Positions 46,399 through 55,808 of a stretch of 64,000 nucleotides of DNA are shown piece by piece. The stretch's first letter is position 1. Every line of letters starts with the position of its first letter. Below the pieces are notes generated by a model. That model ran no database searches. It was not told where the DNA came from and was given only the letters and a program-made list of their open reading frames with translations. This stretch comes from Pontibacter fetidus (GTDB lineage: Bacteria > Bacteroidota > Bacteroidia > Cytophagales > Hymenobacteraceae). The stretch lies in NCBI RefSeq assembly GCF_010119545.1, contig NZ_JAAEAA010000018.1:1-64000 (forward strand), written 5' to 3'. Made by a program: the position numbers and the translations under genes.

Positions 46399-46776
46399 AT
46401 GGAAGAGATCAGGTTAAGTAATTATGCCTTTGCGGAGCAGTTTAAAAGGCGGACAAAGTCTTTTGCTTTGCGGGTGATAAAGTTGTTCAGGGCACTGCCA
46501 AGCACGGCAGATGCTCAGATTTTGGGTAAACAACTCCTTCGGGCAGCTACATCTGTAGCAGCTAACTATAGAGCAGCTTGCCGTTCAAGGTCTAAGGCTG
46601 AATTTTCAGCGAAAATTGGAGTTGTGCTGGAAGAAGCAGATGAAGCGCAGTTTTGGCTAGAAATGCTGGAAGAGTCAGAGATTGTTGCTGCAAACCGATT
46701 AATAGAAATAAAGAAGGAGGTAGCTGAGCTAACCGCCATACTTACAACTATAAAAAAGAACGCACCTAAAAAATAA
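46399..46776 (+). CDS. Four-helix-bundle protein (23S rRNA IVS / S23 family)
   Basis: A 125-residue, all-helical protein from the ATG at 46399; a TTG frame start at 46372 would lie inside the repeat arm. The blocks FALRVIKLFRALPST, GKQLLRAATSVAANYRAACRSRSKAEFSAKIGVVLEEADEAQFWLEML match the family that includes the proteins encoded in intervening sequences of 23S rRNA genes. The Avd protein of diversity-generating retroelements is a related fold. No reverse transcriptase or variable repeat is present here. The gene lies between 36-bp inverted repeats in the gap between two convergent genes. Its molecular role is unknown. Confidence 0.9.
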   Translation: MEEIRLSNYAFAEQFKRRTKSFALRVIKLFRALPSTADAQILGKQLLRAATSVAANYRAACRSRSKAEFSAKIGVVLEEADEAQFWLEMLEESEIVAANRLIEIKKEVAELTAILTTIKKNAPKK

Positions 46777-46810
46777 CTTTCTAACTTTTTAACCTTCTAA
46801 CTTTCTAACT
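46775..46810. repeat. Right arm of four-helix-bundle cassette, overlapping the YwbE-like stop
   Basis: It pairs with 46353-46388. It carries the stop codon (46797-46799) and nearly all of the last four codons of the minus-strand YwbE-like gene, and its first bases hold the stop of the four-helix-bundle gene. Confidence 0.85.
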
Positions 46811-47003
46811 CAGAGAGAATCTCCTTAACTCTCCCAACTTCGCCTGTTTCCAGTCTTACTTTTATGCCGTGGGGGTGGTTTGGGGAATTGGTCAGGATGT
46901 CCTGTACGTAGCCTTCGGTGAGGTAGCCGGTGCGCTGGTCTTCTTTTAACACAATGTTTACCCGCAGGCCGGGTTTAATGTTTGAGCGTTTTCTTCCGTC
47001 CAT
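46797..47003 (-). CDS. YwbE-family protein (DUF2196)
   Basis: A 68-residue protein matching YwbE along its length (RSNIKPGLRVNIVLKEDQRTGYLTEGYVQDILTNSPNHPHGIKVRLETGEVGRVKEIL), probably a small KOW/SH3-like beta barrel. The final residues Glu-Leu-Glu-Ser and the stop are encoded by the inverted-repeat arm of the adjacent cassette, so the native end was probably replaced by the insertion. The function is unknown. Confidence 0.9.
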   Translation of the reverse strand: MDGRKRSNIKPGLRVNIVLKEDQRTGYLTEGYVQDILTNSPNHPHGIKVRLETGEVGRVKEILSELES

Positions 47004-47055
47004 AATCTATAGTTTAAGGCAGTGCAAAGGTACGTTTTATAGTTTAATCTGACGT

Positions 47056-48894
47056 CTATTCGGATAGCTCTGAAATATGCAGGCTGCGCAGCATAGATGT
47101 TTTCTTGTGCTGATGCTCCTGCATGCGGTGCATGATGTCGTGCAACATGGTAATGGCTTCGATGATGTGCGGGCCTTTGTTCAGCATCACGCAGTCGGCA
47201 CGCTGGGCCATGGCAGCATCCGTGATCTCGGCCCTGGAGGGACGCCCCTTTTTAGCCAGCGTTTCCAGTACCTGCGTAGCCCAAACCACCGGAATATGCG
47301 AAGCTTCACATACCCATAAAATTTCTTCCTGCACCTCGGCCAGGCGCTGCCAGCCACATTCTACGGCAAGGTCGCCGCGCGCTATCATAATGCCGGCCGG
47401 GTATGTCTGCATTATCGATAACAGCAAATGGGGCAGGTTCTTGAATCCTTCCTTGGTCTCTATCTTTAGCATCACGGCCAACTCTTTTGCTTTCAGTTTT
47501 TTTATCTCTGCAAAAAGTGCCTCTACCATAACCGGGTGGTTTGCGAACGACAGGTTTACTATATCGGCGTGTTTGGCTATAAACTTAAGGTCCTGTTTGT
47601 CTTTATCGGTGAGGTCGTGCAGGTGCAGGTTGCTTTCGGGCAGGTTTATGCCTTTGTCAGAGCGCAGTAAACTTCCCTTGTCTTTTGCGAAAGTTATCTT
47701 TACCAACAGGTTATCCGGGTTCACTTCTTCTACAATTCCTTCAATTTCACCATCATCAAACAAAATGGGTTCGCCGGGTTTTACGCGGTCAAACACATCG
47801 GGTAGTGTGCACGCTACATGGGCCGGCTTTAGGATGTGGCCGTTGGCATCAAATTGCGCGGGTTCGCCGGGTGCAGGGTCGCGGTGCAGAAGTAGGAAAT
47901 GGTCTTTCTTTAGCAGGATGGGGACTTCTGTAGCTGGTAACTCGCCTATAGTTGTGCTGCTGTCAGCTACCGTTTTGCTTTTAACTTTTAAAGTGGTTCC
48001 GGTTGCGATGTAAGATGTTTTAAGCAAATGCGCCACTACCCCTTTCGTTTCCTTTCGAACTATAGACATCGTGCGTTTTCGGCCGCGGGTGTCTGTAAAC
48101 CGGATGCGATCGCCTTCCTGCAATTGGTTTACCCAGTCTGGCGCTACGGGCAAAGCGGCATCTACTATACCTGGGGGCGCCACTTTGGCCCCGGCCAGCC
48201 ACACAACTGCCGGCGAAGCAACCAGGCCCAGTTCGTTGTGTACCGGCCGTATCGCCAGCACCTGGGGGCCAGGGGCTAGCTCACCTGTGCGCAGTTTGGG
48301 TCCCATCAAATCGAAAAGTATAGCGCAGGGCAACTTTGTCTCTTTTTCTGCTTTCCGGATGTTACGGATCATGGCCAGCCAGGTCTTTTCATCGTCGTGG
48401 GCGCAATTTATACGGGCGCAGTTCATGCCAGCTTTCAACATCCGCGTTACCAGGTCATAATCTTTGGCTAGGTCTGTAGAGAAGGTTACCATAATGCGGG
48501 TGGTGCGGTTTTCGGGCAGCGGCCCCAGCAGGTTTTTGGTGTGCTCGGCCAATAGCTTTCTGTTCTCAAAAAACGAAACGGCCAGCTCTTTATGCGCCTG
48601 GGTACATTCTTCTAAAAAGCACAGCTGGTTATGCACCGCCTGCAAACTTGCCAGCACGTGCCCTTCCGCACGCCCCAACGACGACAGCCCGAGTAGCGAA
48701 AGCTCTTCCTGTAGCTCCCGGATGTCGTGTTTGCGCAACGCCAGGTAATGCAGCAGGTTTTTGGCGCTTTTCTTAAACCGCGGGTGCACTTTCCTGATCG
48801 CTTCCGAAAACTTATTCTCAAGGTCCAGGGCATCCTGGTATATAGTGTCGAGTTGATTAATAAGGTCGCGGTAGTTTGCTTTGTGCTTTGCCAT
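47056..48894 (-). CDS. Atypical pyruvate kinase with helical N-terminal extension
   Basis: A 612-residue protein. Residues 1-125 are a helical extension not found in standard pyruvate kinase. The barrel follows (RTTRIMVTFSTDLAKDYDLVTRMLKAGMNCARINCAHDD), interrupted by an enlarged B domain, with Lys477 and Glu479 (LKIETKEG) and Asp508 (ARGDLAVE) at the active site. DxxGPK has Lys200 where K+-dependent enzymes have Glu, which predicts a K+-independent enzyme. The GET-A-K loop after CVML is shortened (NKGPHIIEA), and the C-terminal regulatory domain is missing. It may be a real pyruvate kinase or a relative with another acceptor. Divergent from glpD. Confidence 0.82.
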   Translation of the reverse strand: MAKHKANYRDLINQLDTIYQDALDLENKFSEAIRKVHPRFKKSAKNLLHYLALRKHDIRELQEELSLLGLSSLGRAEGHVLASLQAVHNQLCFLEECTQAHKELAVSFFENRKLLAEHTKNLLGPLPENRTTRIMVTFSTDLAKDYDLVTRMLKAGMNCARINCAHDDEKTWLAMIRNIRKAEKETKLPCAILFDLMGPKLRTGELAPGPQVLAIRPVHNELGLVASPAVVWLAGAKVAPPGIVDAALPVAPDWVNQLQEGDRIRFTDTRGRKRTMSIVRKETKGVVAHLLKTSYIATGTTLKVKSKTVADSSTTIGELPATEVPILLKKDHFLLLHRDPAPGEPAQFDANGHILKPAHVACTLPDVFDRVKPGEPILFDDGEIEGIVEEVNPDNLLVKITFAKDKGSLLRSDKGINLPESNLHLHDLTDKDKQDLKFIAKHADIVNLSFANHPVMVEALFAEIKKLKAKELAVMLKIETKEGFKNLPHLLLSIMQTYPAGIMIARGDLAVECGWQRLAEVQEEILWVCEASHIPVVWATQVLETLAKKGRPSRAEITDAAMAQRADCVMLNKGPHIIEAITMLHDIMHRMQEHQHKKTSMLRSLHISELSE

Positions 48895-49223
48895 AGTTCA
48901 GAACACTGGTTTTTACTTACAAACTATAGTTAACGCTATTAAGTTGTGCCGGCAAAACTGCTGATCCTGACGCCTGGACCTATAGTGGTAGTTGGCTGAT
49001 ACAGATGGAGCTATAAGGTTAGTCGCAGGTTTCGTTTGGTAGATGTCTATAGTTGATAATCAAAATGAAAGCTATAAAAGCGAAGTGGTTGAGGCAGTAA
49101 AAATGCTTTAGAAAGCTAATTACAGGGTTTTGAATTTTTATTTTTAGTTTCGTTTGCTTTTGTATGTGATTTATTTTTAGTTTTAAACGAAATACAAAGT
49201 AAAAAATTAACAATAAATTAATA
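48895..49223. promoter_or_regulatory. Divergent control region of pyruvate kinase and glpD with TTTCGTTT sites
   Basis: TTTCGTTT occurs at 49030-49037 and 49148-49155, and its complement AAACGAAA at 49185-49192. The last two flank a plausible Bacteroidota promoter (TTTG at 49153, 21 bp, TAGTTTTA at 49178-49185). Binding of a repressor there would block glpD. DeoR-family proteins often use short A/T-rich TTTCG-like repeats, and the DeoR gene at the window end is the natural candidate. Inference only. Confidence 0.4.
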
Positions 49224-50876
49224 ATGCATTCGAAAGCAGTAGAAGCAGGAGGAGGTATATTTGATCGGGATTTGTTTGTAGCGCGTCTGAAAGAGCAAAC
49301 TACAACCACCTGGGATGTTATAGTGGTAGGAGGCGGGGCAACCGGACTAGGAGTAGCGGTAGACGCTGCCTCCAGAGGATACAAAACGCTACTGCTAGAG
49401 CAATCGGATTTTGCAAAAGGAACTTCGAGTAGGAGTACTAAACTAGTGCATGGTGGAGTACGCTACCTGGCACAAGGTGATGTAAGCCTGGTGTACGAAG
49501 CCTTGCACGAGCGCGGTCTGTTGCTGCAAAATGCTCCGCACCTGGTACATGTGCAGCCCTTTGTTATCCCAAGCTATAGTTTGTTTAACCAGGGCTTTTA
49601 CGGCATCGGCCTTAAAGTTTACGACTGGATGGCAGGCAAGTACAGGTTTAAAAAAACGGAGTTGCTGGGCAAAAAAACAGTGGAAAAGCTATTGCCAAAC
49701 GTGGCGCAGCATGGCCTGAAAGGTGGTATTATTTACTACGATGGCCAGTTTGACGACGCGCGCCTGGCCATAAACCTGGCTCAGACTGCTGCCGAGCAGG
49801 GAGGTGTGCTGCTAAATTACTTTAAAGTAACAGGCCTGCTGAAAAATGAAACCGACAAAGTAGCCGGCGTAAAAGCACGCGACCTGGAAACTGGCGAAGA
49901 ATATAACTTAAACGCTAAAGTAGTAATAAACGCAACAGGCGTTTTTGTGAACGATGTGTTACAGATGGACAAACCGGCGCAGGACCCGCTGGTGCGCCCA
50001 AGCCAGGGAGTACACGTGGTGCTCGACAAGTCTTTCCTGGAAAGCGAAACAGCCCTGATGATTCCGAAAACGCCGGATGGGCGTGTGCTGTTTGCAGTTC
50101 CGTGGCACAACCATGTGCTGGTAGGCACTACCGATACGCCTTTAAACAGCGCAAGCCTGGAGCCAACTGCCCTGGAAGATGAGATCAGTTTTATACTGGA
50201 CACCGCCGGCCAGTACATGACACGCAAACCAGGCCGCAAAGATGTGTTGAGTGTATTTGCTGGGTTGCGCCCGTTGGCAGCACCGGCTAAAGGTACCAAC
50301 AGCACCAAAGAGATTTCGCGCAGCCACAAATTAATGGTAGCCGAATCTGGGTTGATAACTATAACCGGTGGCAAATGGACAACCTACCGCAAAATGGCCG
50401 AAGATACCATGGCACAAGCTATAGTTACAGGGAAACTACAGGCAAAACCTTGCGCTACGGCTCACCTTAAAATACACGGATATGCAACGCCACAGGCAAT
50501 GACTACTTACCTGGATGTATACGGTAGCGATGCGGCGGGTATAAACGCACTCAGCAGCCAACGCCCTGAATTAAGAAAACAACTGCATCCTGCCTTCCCG
50601 AATACGCAGGCTGAAGTGGTTTGGGCAGTGCAGCACGAAATGGCCAGAACCGTGGAAGATGTACTGGCCAGAAGAATACGTGTCCTTTTCCTGGATGCAA
50701 AGGCGGCGATAGACATGGCACCTGCTGTAGCAACTATAATGGCTTCGGAGTTAGGGTTAAACGAGGCCTGGAAGCAGGACCAGGTAGCTAGTTTTACAAA
50801 GCTGGCAAACCAATACCTGCTGGAGGCTTACGAACCTGCAAGCACTGTACAGAACAAAACAAGCCAGGTGGCTTAG
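49224..50876 (+). CDS. glpD: Aerobic glycerol-3-phosphate dehydrogenase
   Basis: A 550-residue FAD flavoprotein that oxidises sn-glycerol-3-phosphate to dihydroxyacetone phosphate and passes electrons to quinone. The FAD-binding motif is VVGGGATGLG (Gly36, Gly38, Gly41). The block SSRSTKLVHGGVRYLAQGD and the C-terminal DUF4381-like helical domain (AEVVWAVQHEMARTVEDVLARR) are typical of GlpD/GlpA. The ATG at 49224 gives a 30-residue lead before the FAD motif. It opens the glp/SusCD locus and lies 302 bp before glpT on the same strand. Confidence 0.96.
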   Translation: MHSKAVEAGGGIFDRDLFVARLKEQTTTTWDVIVVGGGATGLGVAVDAASRGYKTLLLEQSDFAKGTSSRSTKLVHGGVRYLAQGDVSLVYEALHERGLLLQNAPHLVHVQPFVIPSYSLFNQGFYGIGLKVYDWMAGKYRFKKTELLGKKTVEKLLPNVAQHGLKGGIIYYDGQFDDARLAINLAQTAAEQGGVLLNYFKVTGLLKNETDKVAGVKARDLETGEEYNLNAKVVINATGVFVNDVLQMDKPAQDPLVRPSQGVHVVLDKSFLESETALMIPKTPDGRVLFAVPWHNHVLVGTTDTPLNSASLEPTALEDEISFILDTAGQYMTRKPGRKDVLSVFAGLRPLAAPAKGTNSTKEISRSHKLMVAESGLITITGGKWTTYRKMAEDTMAQAIVTGKLQAKPCATAHLKIHGYATPQAMTTYLDVYGSDAAGINALSSQRPELRKQLHPAFPNTQAEVVWAVQHEMARTVEDVLARRIRVLFLDAKAAIDMAPAVATIMASELGLNEAWKQDQVASFTKLANQYLLEAYEPASTVQNKTSQVA

Positions 50877-51178
50877 TCTGGCCTGATGCACCAGTTGCCG
50901 GGCTAACTATAGAAGTATGACTATAGTCTTTAATATTAGTTTATTACTATATTAAAGAAGTATTTAATCTATAGTTTGTTATAGCCGGATGCTTTGATTT
51001 TTTACAAAAAATAAGAAATTAGAGCATTCGTAACACAAGATGTTGCGAGTTGATAAGGAAATAAATAAAAAGTTGTATTCACGGAAGAATGCTATTCTTT
51101 AAATCAATATCAGATTCCGGATCAGCTTAACTTATTAAAAAAAGAAATCGAATAGCTTAAAATTTTTACCACATAAGT
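50877..51178 (+). other. A/T-rich gap between glpD and glpT
   Basis: No gene is supported in these 302 bp. The stretch is clearly more A/T-rich than the flanking genes and probably holds a promoter for glpT and the SusCD genes, but I could not assign -33/-7 boxes. Several TATAGTT-type words lie at its left end. No strong terminator was seen after glpD. Confidence 0.4.
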
Positions 51179-52519
51179 ATGCGCCTTATTGCACCGGCCC
51201 CTCACACAGATCGGCTACCCTTAGAACGAATAGATCCGGAATATAAGCGGCTGCGACTTCAGGTATTTATCGGGATTTTTATTGGCTATGCTGGGTATTA
51301 CCTGGTACGCAAAAACTTCTCGCTGGTAATGCCGGAACTCATAGCGCAAGGTTATTCAAAAGCTGACCTGGGTTTTGCTTTATCAGGTGTATCGGTAGCC
51401 TACGGCCTGAGCAAGTTCCTAATGGGTAACCTGTCTGACAGGAGCAATGCCCGCACCTTTTTAAGTATAGGCTTATTGCTTTCTGCGCTCACAATGATCT
51501 TTATGGGTACGGTGCCTTTTGCTACCAGCTCTATCATGATCATGTTTGTGCTGCTGTTCCTGAATGGTTGGTTCCAGGGGATGGGCTGGCCTCCGTGTGG
51601 CCGCGTAATGGTACATTGGTTTTCGGCTACAGAGCGCGGTACCAAAATGTCGATCTGGAATGTGGCGCATAATGTGGGTGGTGGCTTAATCGGTCCGCTT
51701 TCAATAGCTGCTATAGCCATTTTTGGTACCTGGCAGAGTATTATGTACTTCCCGGGTCTGGTTGCCCTGCTTTCGGCGCTGGTTACTTACATGCTCGTTC
51801 GCGATACGCCGCAGTCCTGTGGGTTGCCAACTATAGAAGAATATAAAAACGAATACCCTAAAAACTATACTGCCGACCACGAAAAGGAGCTGAGCGCCAA
51901 AGAGATCTTCTTTAAATATGTGTTCAACAACCGTTTGCTGTGGTACATCGCTTTTGCCAACGCTTTTGTGTACCTGGTGCGCTACGGCATCCTGGACTGG
52001 GCCCCGACTTATTTAGAAGAAGCCAAAGGTTTCTCGGTGAAGGAAACGGGCTGGGCATACTTTGCCTATGAGTACGCGGGCATACCGGGCACGCTGCTTT
52101 GCGGCTGGATAAGTGATAAAGTATTTAAAGGCCGTCGCGCCCCTGCCACTATAATATACATGGCACTGGTGCTGGTGGCAGTCATAGTTTACTGGAAAAA
52201 CCCAGCCGGTAATATCTGGGTGGATAATGCTGCCCTGATCGCGATTGGCTTCCTGATCTACGGTCCGGTAATGCTAATTGGCGTGCAGGCCCTTGATCTG
52301 GTATCTAAAAAAGCAGCAGGTACTGCCGCAGGTCTTACCGGATTGTTTGGTTATATGGGCGGTGCGTTGTTCGCCAATATTGCCATGGGCTTTGTAGTAG
52401 ATGCCTGGGGCTGGGACGGTGGTTTTATCGTGCTGATCATCGCCTGTATCCTTTCGATCTTCTTTACAGCCCTTACCTGGAACAAAGAAAAAATTAACCT
52501 TCAACAAAAACTAAGCTAA
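51179..52519 (+). CDS. glpT: Glycerol-3-phosphate transporter (GlpT-like MFS antiporter)
   Basis: A 446-residue, 12-helix MFS protein of the organophosphate:phosphate antiporter group. The two substrate-binding arginines of GlpT are matched in place: Arg44 ([10 protein letters not shown]) and Arg268 ([11 protein letters not shown]), against 45 and 269 in E. coli. The family block [29 protein letters not shown] is present. Its position after glpD and 29 bp before the SusC gene joins inner- and outer-membrane uptake in one unit. Hexose-phosphate transport (UhpT) is the alternative, but the linkage favours glycerol-3-phosphate. Confidence 0.93.
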   Translation: MRLIAPAPHTDRLPLERIDPEYKRLRLQVFIGIFIGYAGYYLVRKNFSLVMPELIAQGYSKADLGFALSGVSVAYGLSKFLMGNLSDRSNARTFLSIGLLLSALTMIFMGTVPFATSSIMIMFVLLFLNGWFQGMGWPPCGRVMVHWFSATERGTKMSIWNVAHNVGGGLIGPLSIAAIAIFGTWQSIMYFPGLVALLSALVTYMLVRDTPQSCGLPTIEEYKNEYPKNYTADHEKELSAKEIFFKYVFNNRLLWYIAFANAFVYLVRYGILDWAPTYLEEAKGFSVKETGWAYFAYEYAGIPGTLLCGWISDKVFKGRRAPATIIYMALVLVAVIVYWKNPAGNIWVDNAALIAIGFLIYGPVMLIGVQALDLVSKKAAGTAAGLTGLFGYMGGALFANIAMGFVVDAWGWDGGFIVLIIACILSIFFTALTWNKEKINLQQKLS

Positions 52520-52548
52520 CGCTCAATACCAGTTATAAATCAAACCAG

Positions 52549-55500
52549 ATGGAAAAACGTTTACTTCCTCCCCAAAAGAGCAGGAATAGTCTGAAGAAAA
52601 GTCTTTGGCTATGCTCGTGCCTGCTGTTAGCAGGAAATGGCATGGCGGCAGGTGCCCTGGCATCTACCGTTTATGTACAGACTCCCCAGACACAGAAAGT
52701 TACTGTAAAAGGTAAAGTAACTGCAGGCGACGATGGTAGTGCATTGCCGGGCGTAACTATACTTGCAAACCAGCAGCCGGTTGGTGTTACCAACGTGGAT
52801 GGTAACTTTAAAGTAGACGTGGAAAAAGGAGCAATTCTTTCTTTCCGGTTTGTAGGCTACCAGGTATATAATGCAACTATAACCGGCCCGCAGGAAAACC
52901 TGGCTATTACCCTAAGCCCTGACAGCAAGCAACTATCGGAGGTGGTAGTAACGGCACTGGGTATAGAGCGTGAAGAAAAAGCGCTGGGTTATGCCGTAAC
53001 ACAAGTGCAGGGCGAGCAACTTACCAATGCCATCTCAAACAACTGGACCAATGCTTTATCTGGTAAAGTAGCCGGTATAAACATGACCAAGTCTGGTGGT
53101 GGCCCTGCAGGTTCTAACAAAATCGTACTTCGTGGCGAGAACAACCTGAGCGGCGACAGCGAAGCACTGATTGTGGTGGATGGCGTGATCATGAACCACA
53201 AGCGTACAGGAAGCGGAAGCGGTGCCTATCTTTCAACTGACAACGCGGTAGACTTTGGTAACAGTATAAATGATATTAACCCGGATGATATTGAAAGCAT
53301 ATCGGTACTAAAAGGCCCTGGTGCAGCTGCACTATACGGTGCGCGTGGTGGTAACGGTGCTATCATTATCACAACCAAAACAGGCCGCAAAACCAAAGGC
53401 CTTGGCGTAACTATAAACTCTAATACAGCTATAGCCAATGTGTCGCGCTGGCCTGATTACCAGTATGAGTACGGGCAGGGCGTAGGCGGACAGGATACCT
53501 GGTATTCATACAACAACACCGAAGACGGAGCCAGCACAAAAAGTACAAGTTCTGCCTGGGGTCCGCGCTTTAATGGCCAGAGCTATTATCAGTACGACCC
53601 AACAACACGCACCAACGGGACAACCCGCACACCGTGGGTACCTTACAAAAACAACCGCAAGGATTTCTTTGAGACAGCGAAGACCTTTACCAACAACATA
53701 AGCATAGACGGCGGAAACGATAAAACATCAGCCCGTTTATCTTACACCAACCTAAAAAACACCTGGATAGTACCGAACACAGGTTATAACCGAAACACGC
53801 TGGCCCTATCCCTGAACCACAAGGTTACAGACAAACTACAGTTCGCTTCTAAAATAAACTATACAAATAATAAGAGCGACAACCTGCCATCTACAGGCTA
53901 TAATAACCACACCATCATGTACTTTATCAGGGGCCTATCGCCTAACCTGGACCTGGAGTGGTTTAAGCCTTACTGGGTACCGGGCAGAGAAGGCCTGGAG
54001 CAGAGCACACCATTCAGCGGTATCCTGGATAACCCGTTCCTACAGGCGTATGAAATGCTGAACAAATCTGATAAGGATGCTATAGTTGGAAACGTATCGG
54101 TTACCTACGATTTTACAAAGGACCTGAACCTGATGGTGCGCTCATCGATGGATATGTCCAATGACAACCGCGCACAGCAGCGCCCGTTCGATACGCAGAA
54201 GTTCCCGGAGGGTATGTTCCGTACCCAGAAGATCTATAGCAAAGAGATTACCCACGACTTCCTGTTGCGTTACAAGCGTAAGTTTGATGATAAATTTAAC
54301 AGCGGCCTTTCGCTGGGTGGTAGCAGAATGTCAAACAGATACTCCAGAGACGAGCTAAGAGCGGATAAGCTGCTTTTCCCGGGTATCTATAGTTTTGCAA
54401 ACAGCAAAGAAACTCCGCTTGCTTATAATAACAGAGCCGACTATAATGTAAACAGCATTTACGCACTGGCAGAAGCAAGCTATGATAACGTAGTATTCCT
54501 GGATTTAACTGGCCGCCAAGACTGGACAAGTACCCTTGCAAGACCAGGCGACCTGGATAACGTTTCGTTCCTGTATTATTCTGTTAACCTGAGTACCATT
54601 ATCTCAGATATGGTACAGATGCCAAGAGCAATTTCCTTCCTAAAAGTGAGAGGCTCTTTCTCGGATGTGGGCAGCGGTGGTGTAACACCATACCAGACCG
54701 TTTATAACTACGAGGCGGAGGAAGCCTACCCGGGCGGACTTTCCAACCCATCTACCATCCCGAATGAAAACCTGAAACCGCTTTCAACCAGAAGCGTGGA
54801 GTTTGGTTTAGACATGCGCCTTCTTCGAAACAGATTAGGCCTGGATGTATCGGTGTATAATAACAAAACCTTCGACCAGATCCTGGTTGCCCCACTTGAC
54901 AGATCGAGCGGTTATAGCCAGATCGTGCTGAATGCCGGTATGGTGCAGAACAAAGGTTTGGAAGTGCAGGTAAACGGCAAACTGTTAGAAAACAAAAATG
55001 GCCTGAACGTAGACCTGTTTGCAACTTACGCAACCAACAAAAACAAGGTAGTAGAACTGGTAGATAGCCTTGGAATTTATATAGAAGCGTTTGGCCCGGC
55101 CAACCGTGGATCGATGGAGTCGCGTGTAGGTGGCCCGATGGGTGCCCTGTACGGCCTTGGTTATGAGCGTGCCCCGGATGGCCAGATCGTGTATGACCAG
55201 AACGGCTTACCGCTACTGAGCAGCGAATCTAAATACCTGGGCAATGTTACACCAGACTGGAGAGGTAGCATTGGCACAAATGTGAAGTATAAAAACTTCG
55301 GGCTGAATGTGCTGTTCGATGGTCAGTTTGGTGGTGTTGCTTATTCGTTAACACATGCTGTGCTGATGGAGGAAGGCAAGCTTACCAAAACATTGCCAGG
55401 CCGCTACAACGGTATAGTTGGTAAAGGTGTGATCAAAAATGCAGATGGCACTTACCGCCCGAACGATGTGCTGGTAACCAACATGCAGACTTACTATACA

Positions 55501-55788
55501 CGCCACTTTACCCGCGATAACGTGGAAGCCAACACCTTCAGCACTGATTATATTAAGCTGCGCGAAGTGCGCCTGGATTATGCAGTACCGGCAACTATAC
55601 TTCAGAAAATTAATGTGCAGAAAGCAAGTATAGGTTTGTTTGCCCGCGACCTGTTCATGATCACAGAGTGGCCAGCTTTCGATCCGGAGATCGGAACACT
55701 GGATGGCGGAAGAATTATTGGTGGTTTTGAAGTTGGCCAGTTCCCTGCAACCAGAACGCTGGGCCTGAACCTGACTGTAGGTATCTAA
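52549..55788 (+). CDS. SusC/RagA-type TonB-dependent outer-membrane receptor
   Basis: A 1079-residue importer. After the signal region come a carboxypeptidase-D-like domain (VKGKVTAGDDGSALPGVTILAN ... FVGYQVY), the plug (SEVVVTALGIEREEKALGYAVTQVQGEQL, and VLRGENNLSGDSEALIVVDGVIM) and a 22-strand barrel ending in a typical C-terminal strand (TRTLGLNLTVGI). It forms an energised channel with the SusD-like lid encoded 20 bp downstream. Location between glpT and phospho- and lipid-ester hydrolase genes, with no glycoside hydrolase, argues for a phosphorylated glycerol compound rather than a polysaccharide. Confidence 0.96.
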   Translation: MEKRLLPPQKSRNSLKKSLWLCSCLLLAGNGMAAGALASTVYVQTPQTQKVTVKGKVTAGDDGSALPGVTILANQQPVGVTNVDGNFKVDVEKGAILSFRFVGYQVYNATITGPQENLAITLSPDSKQLSEVVVTALGIEREEKALGYAVTQVQGEQLTNAISNNWTNALSGKVAGINMTKSGGGPAGSNKIVLRGENNLSGDSEALIVVDGVIMNHKRTGSGSGAYLSTDNAVDFGNSINDINPDDIESISVLKGPGAAALYGARGGNGAIIITTKTGRKTKGLGVTINSNTAIANVSRWPDYQYEYGQGVGGQDTWYSYNNTEDGASTKSTSSAWGPRFNGQSYYQYDPTTRTNGTTRTPWVPYKNNRKDFFETAKTFTNNISIDGGNDKTSARLSYTNLKNTWIVPNTGYNRNTLALSLNHKVTDKLQFASKINYTNNKSDNLPSTGYNNHTIMYFIRGLSPNLDLEWFKPYWVPGREGLEQSTPFSGILDNPFLQAYEMLNKSDKDAIVGNVSVTYDFTKDLNLMVRSSMDMSNDNRAQQRPFDTQKFPEGMFRTQKIYSKEITHDFLLRYKRKFDDKFNSGLSLGGSRMSNRYSRDELRADKLLFPGIYSFANSKETPLAYNNRADYNVNSIYALAEASYDNVVFLDLTGRQDWTSTLARPGDLDNVSFLYYSVNLSTIISDMVQMPRAISFLKVRGSFSDVGSGGVTPYQTVYNYEAEEAYPGGLSNPSTIPNENLKPLSTRSVEFGLDMRLLRNRLGLDVSVYNNKTFDQILVAPLDRSSGYSQIVLNAGMVQNKGLEVQVNGKLLENKNGLNVDLFATYATNKNKVVELVDSLGIYIEAFGPANRGSMESRVGGPMGALYGLGYERAPDGQIVYDQNGLPLLSSESKYLGNVTPDWRGSIGTNVKYKNFGLNVLFDGQFGGVAYSLTHAVLMEEGKLTKTLPGRYNGIVGKGVIKNADGTYRPNDVLVTNMQTYYTRHFTRDNVEANTFSTDYIKLREVRLDYAVPATILQKINVQKASIGLFARDLFMITEWPAFDPEIGTLDGGRIIGGFEVGQFPATRTLGLNLTVGI

Positions 55789-55808
55789 TTTTATAGGAAG
55801 TAGCTATC

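Noticed and set aside
46399..46776. Four-helix-bundle gene as the Avd component of a diversity-generating retroelement
   Set aside because: No reverse transcriptase, template repeat or variable repeat lies nearby.
47123..48013. Long open frame (296 codons) antisense to the pyruvate kinase gene
   Set aside because: It is a codon-bias shadow of a convincing gene; its product is Ser/Cys-rich with no domain. The same holds for long antisense frames over catalase (29423-30127), icd (13823-14407), clpB and dnaX.
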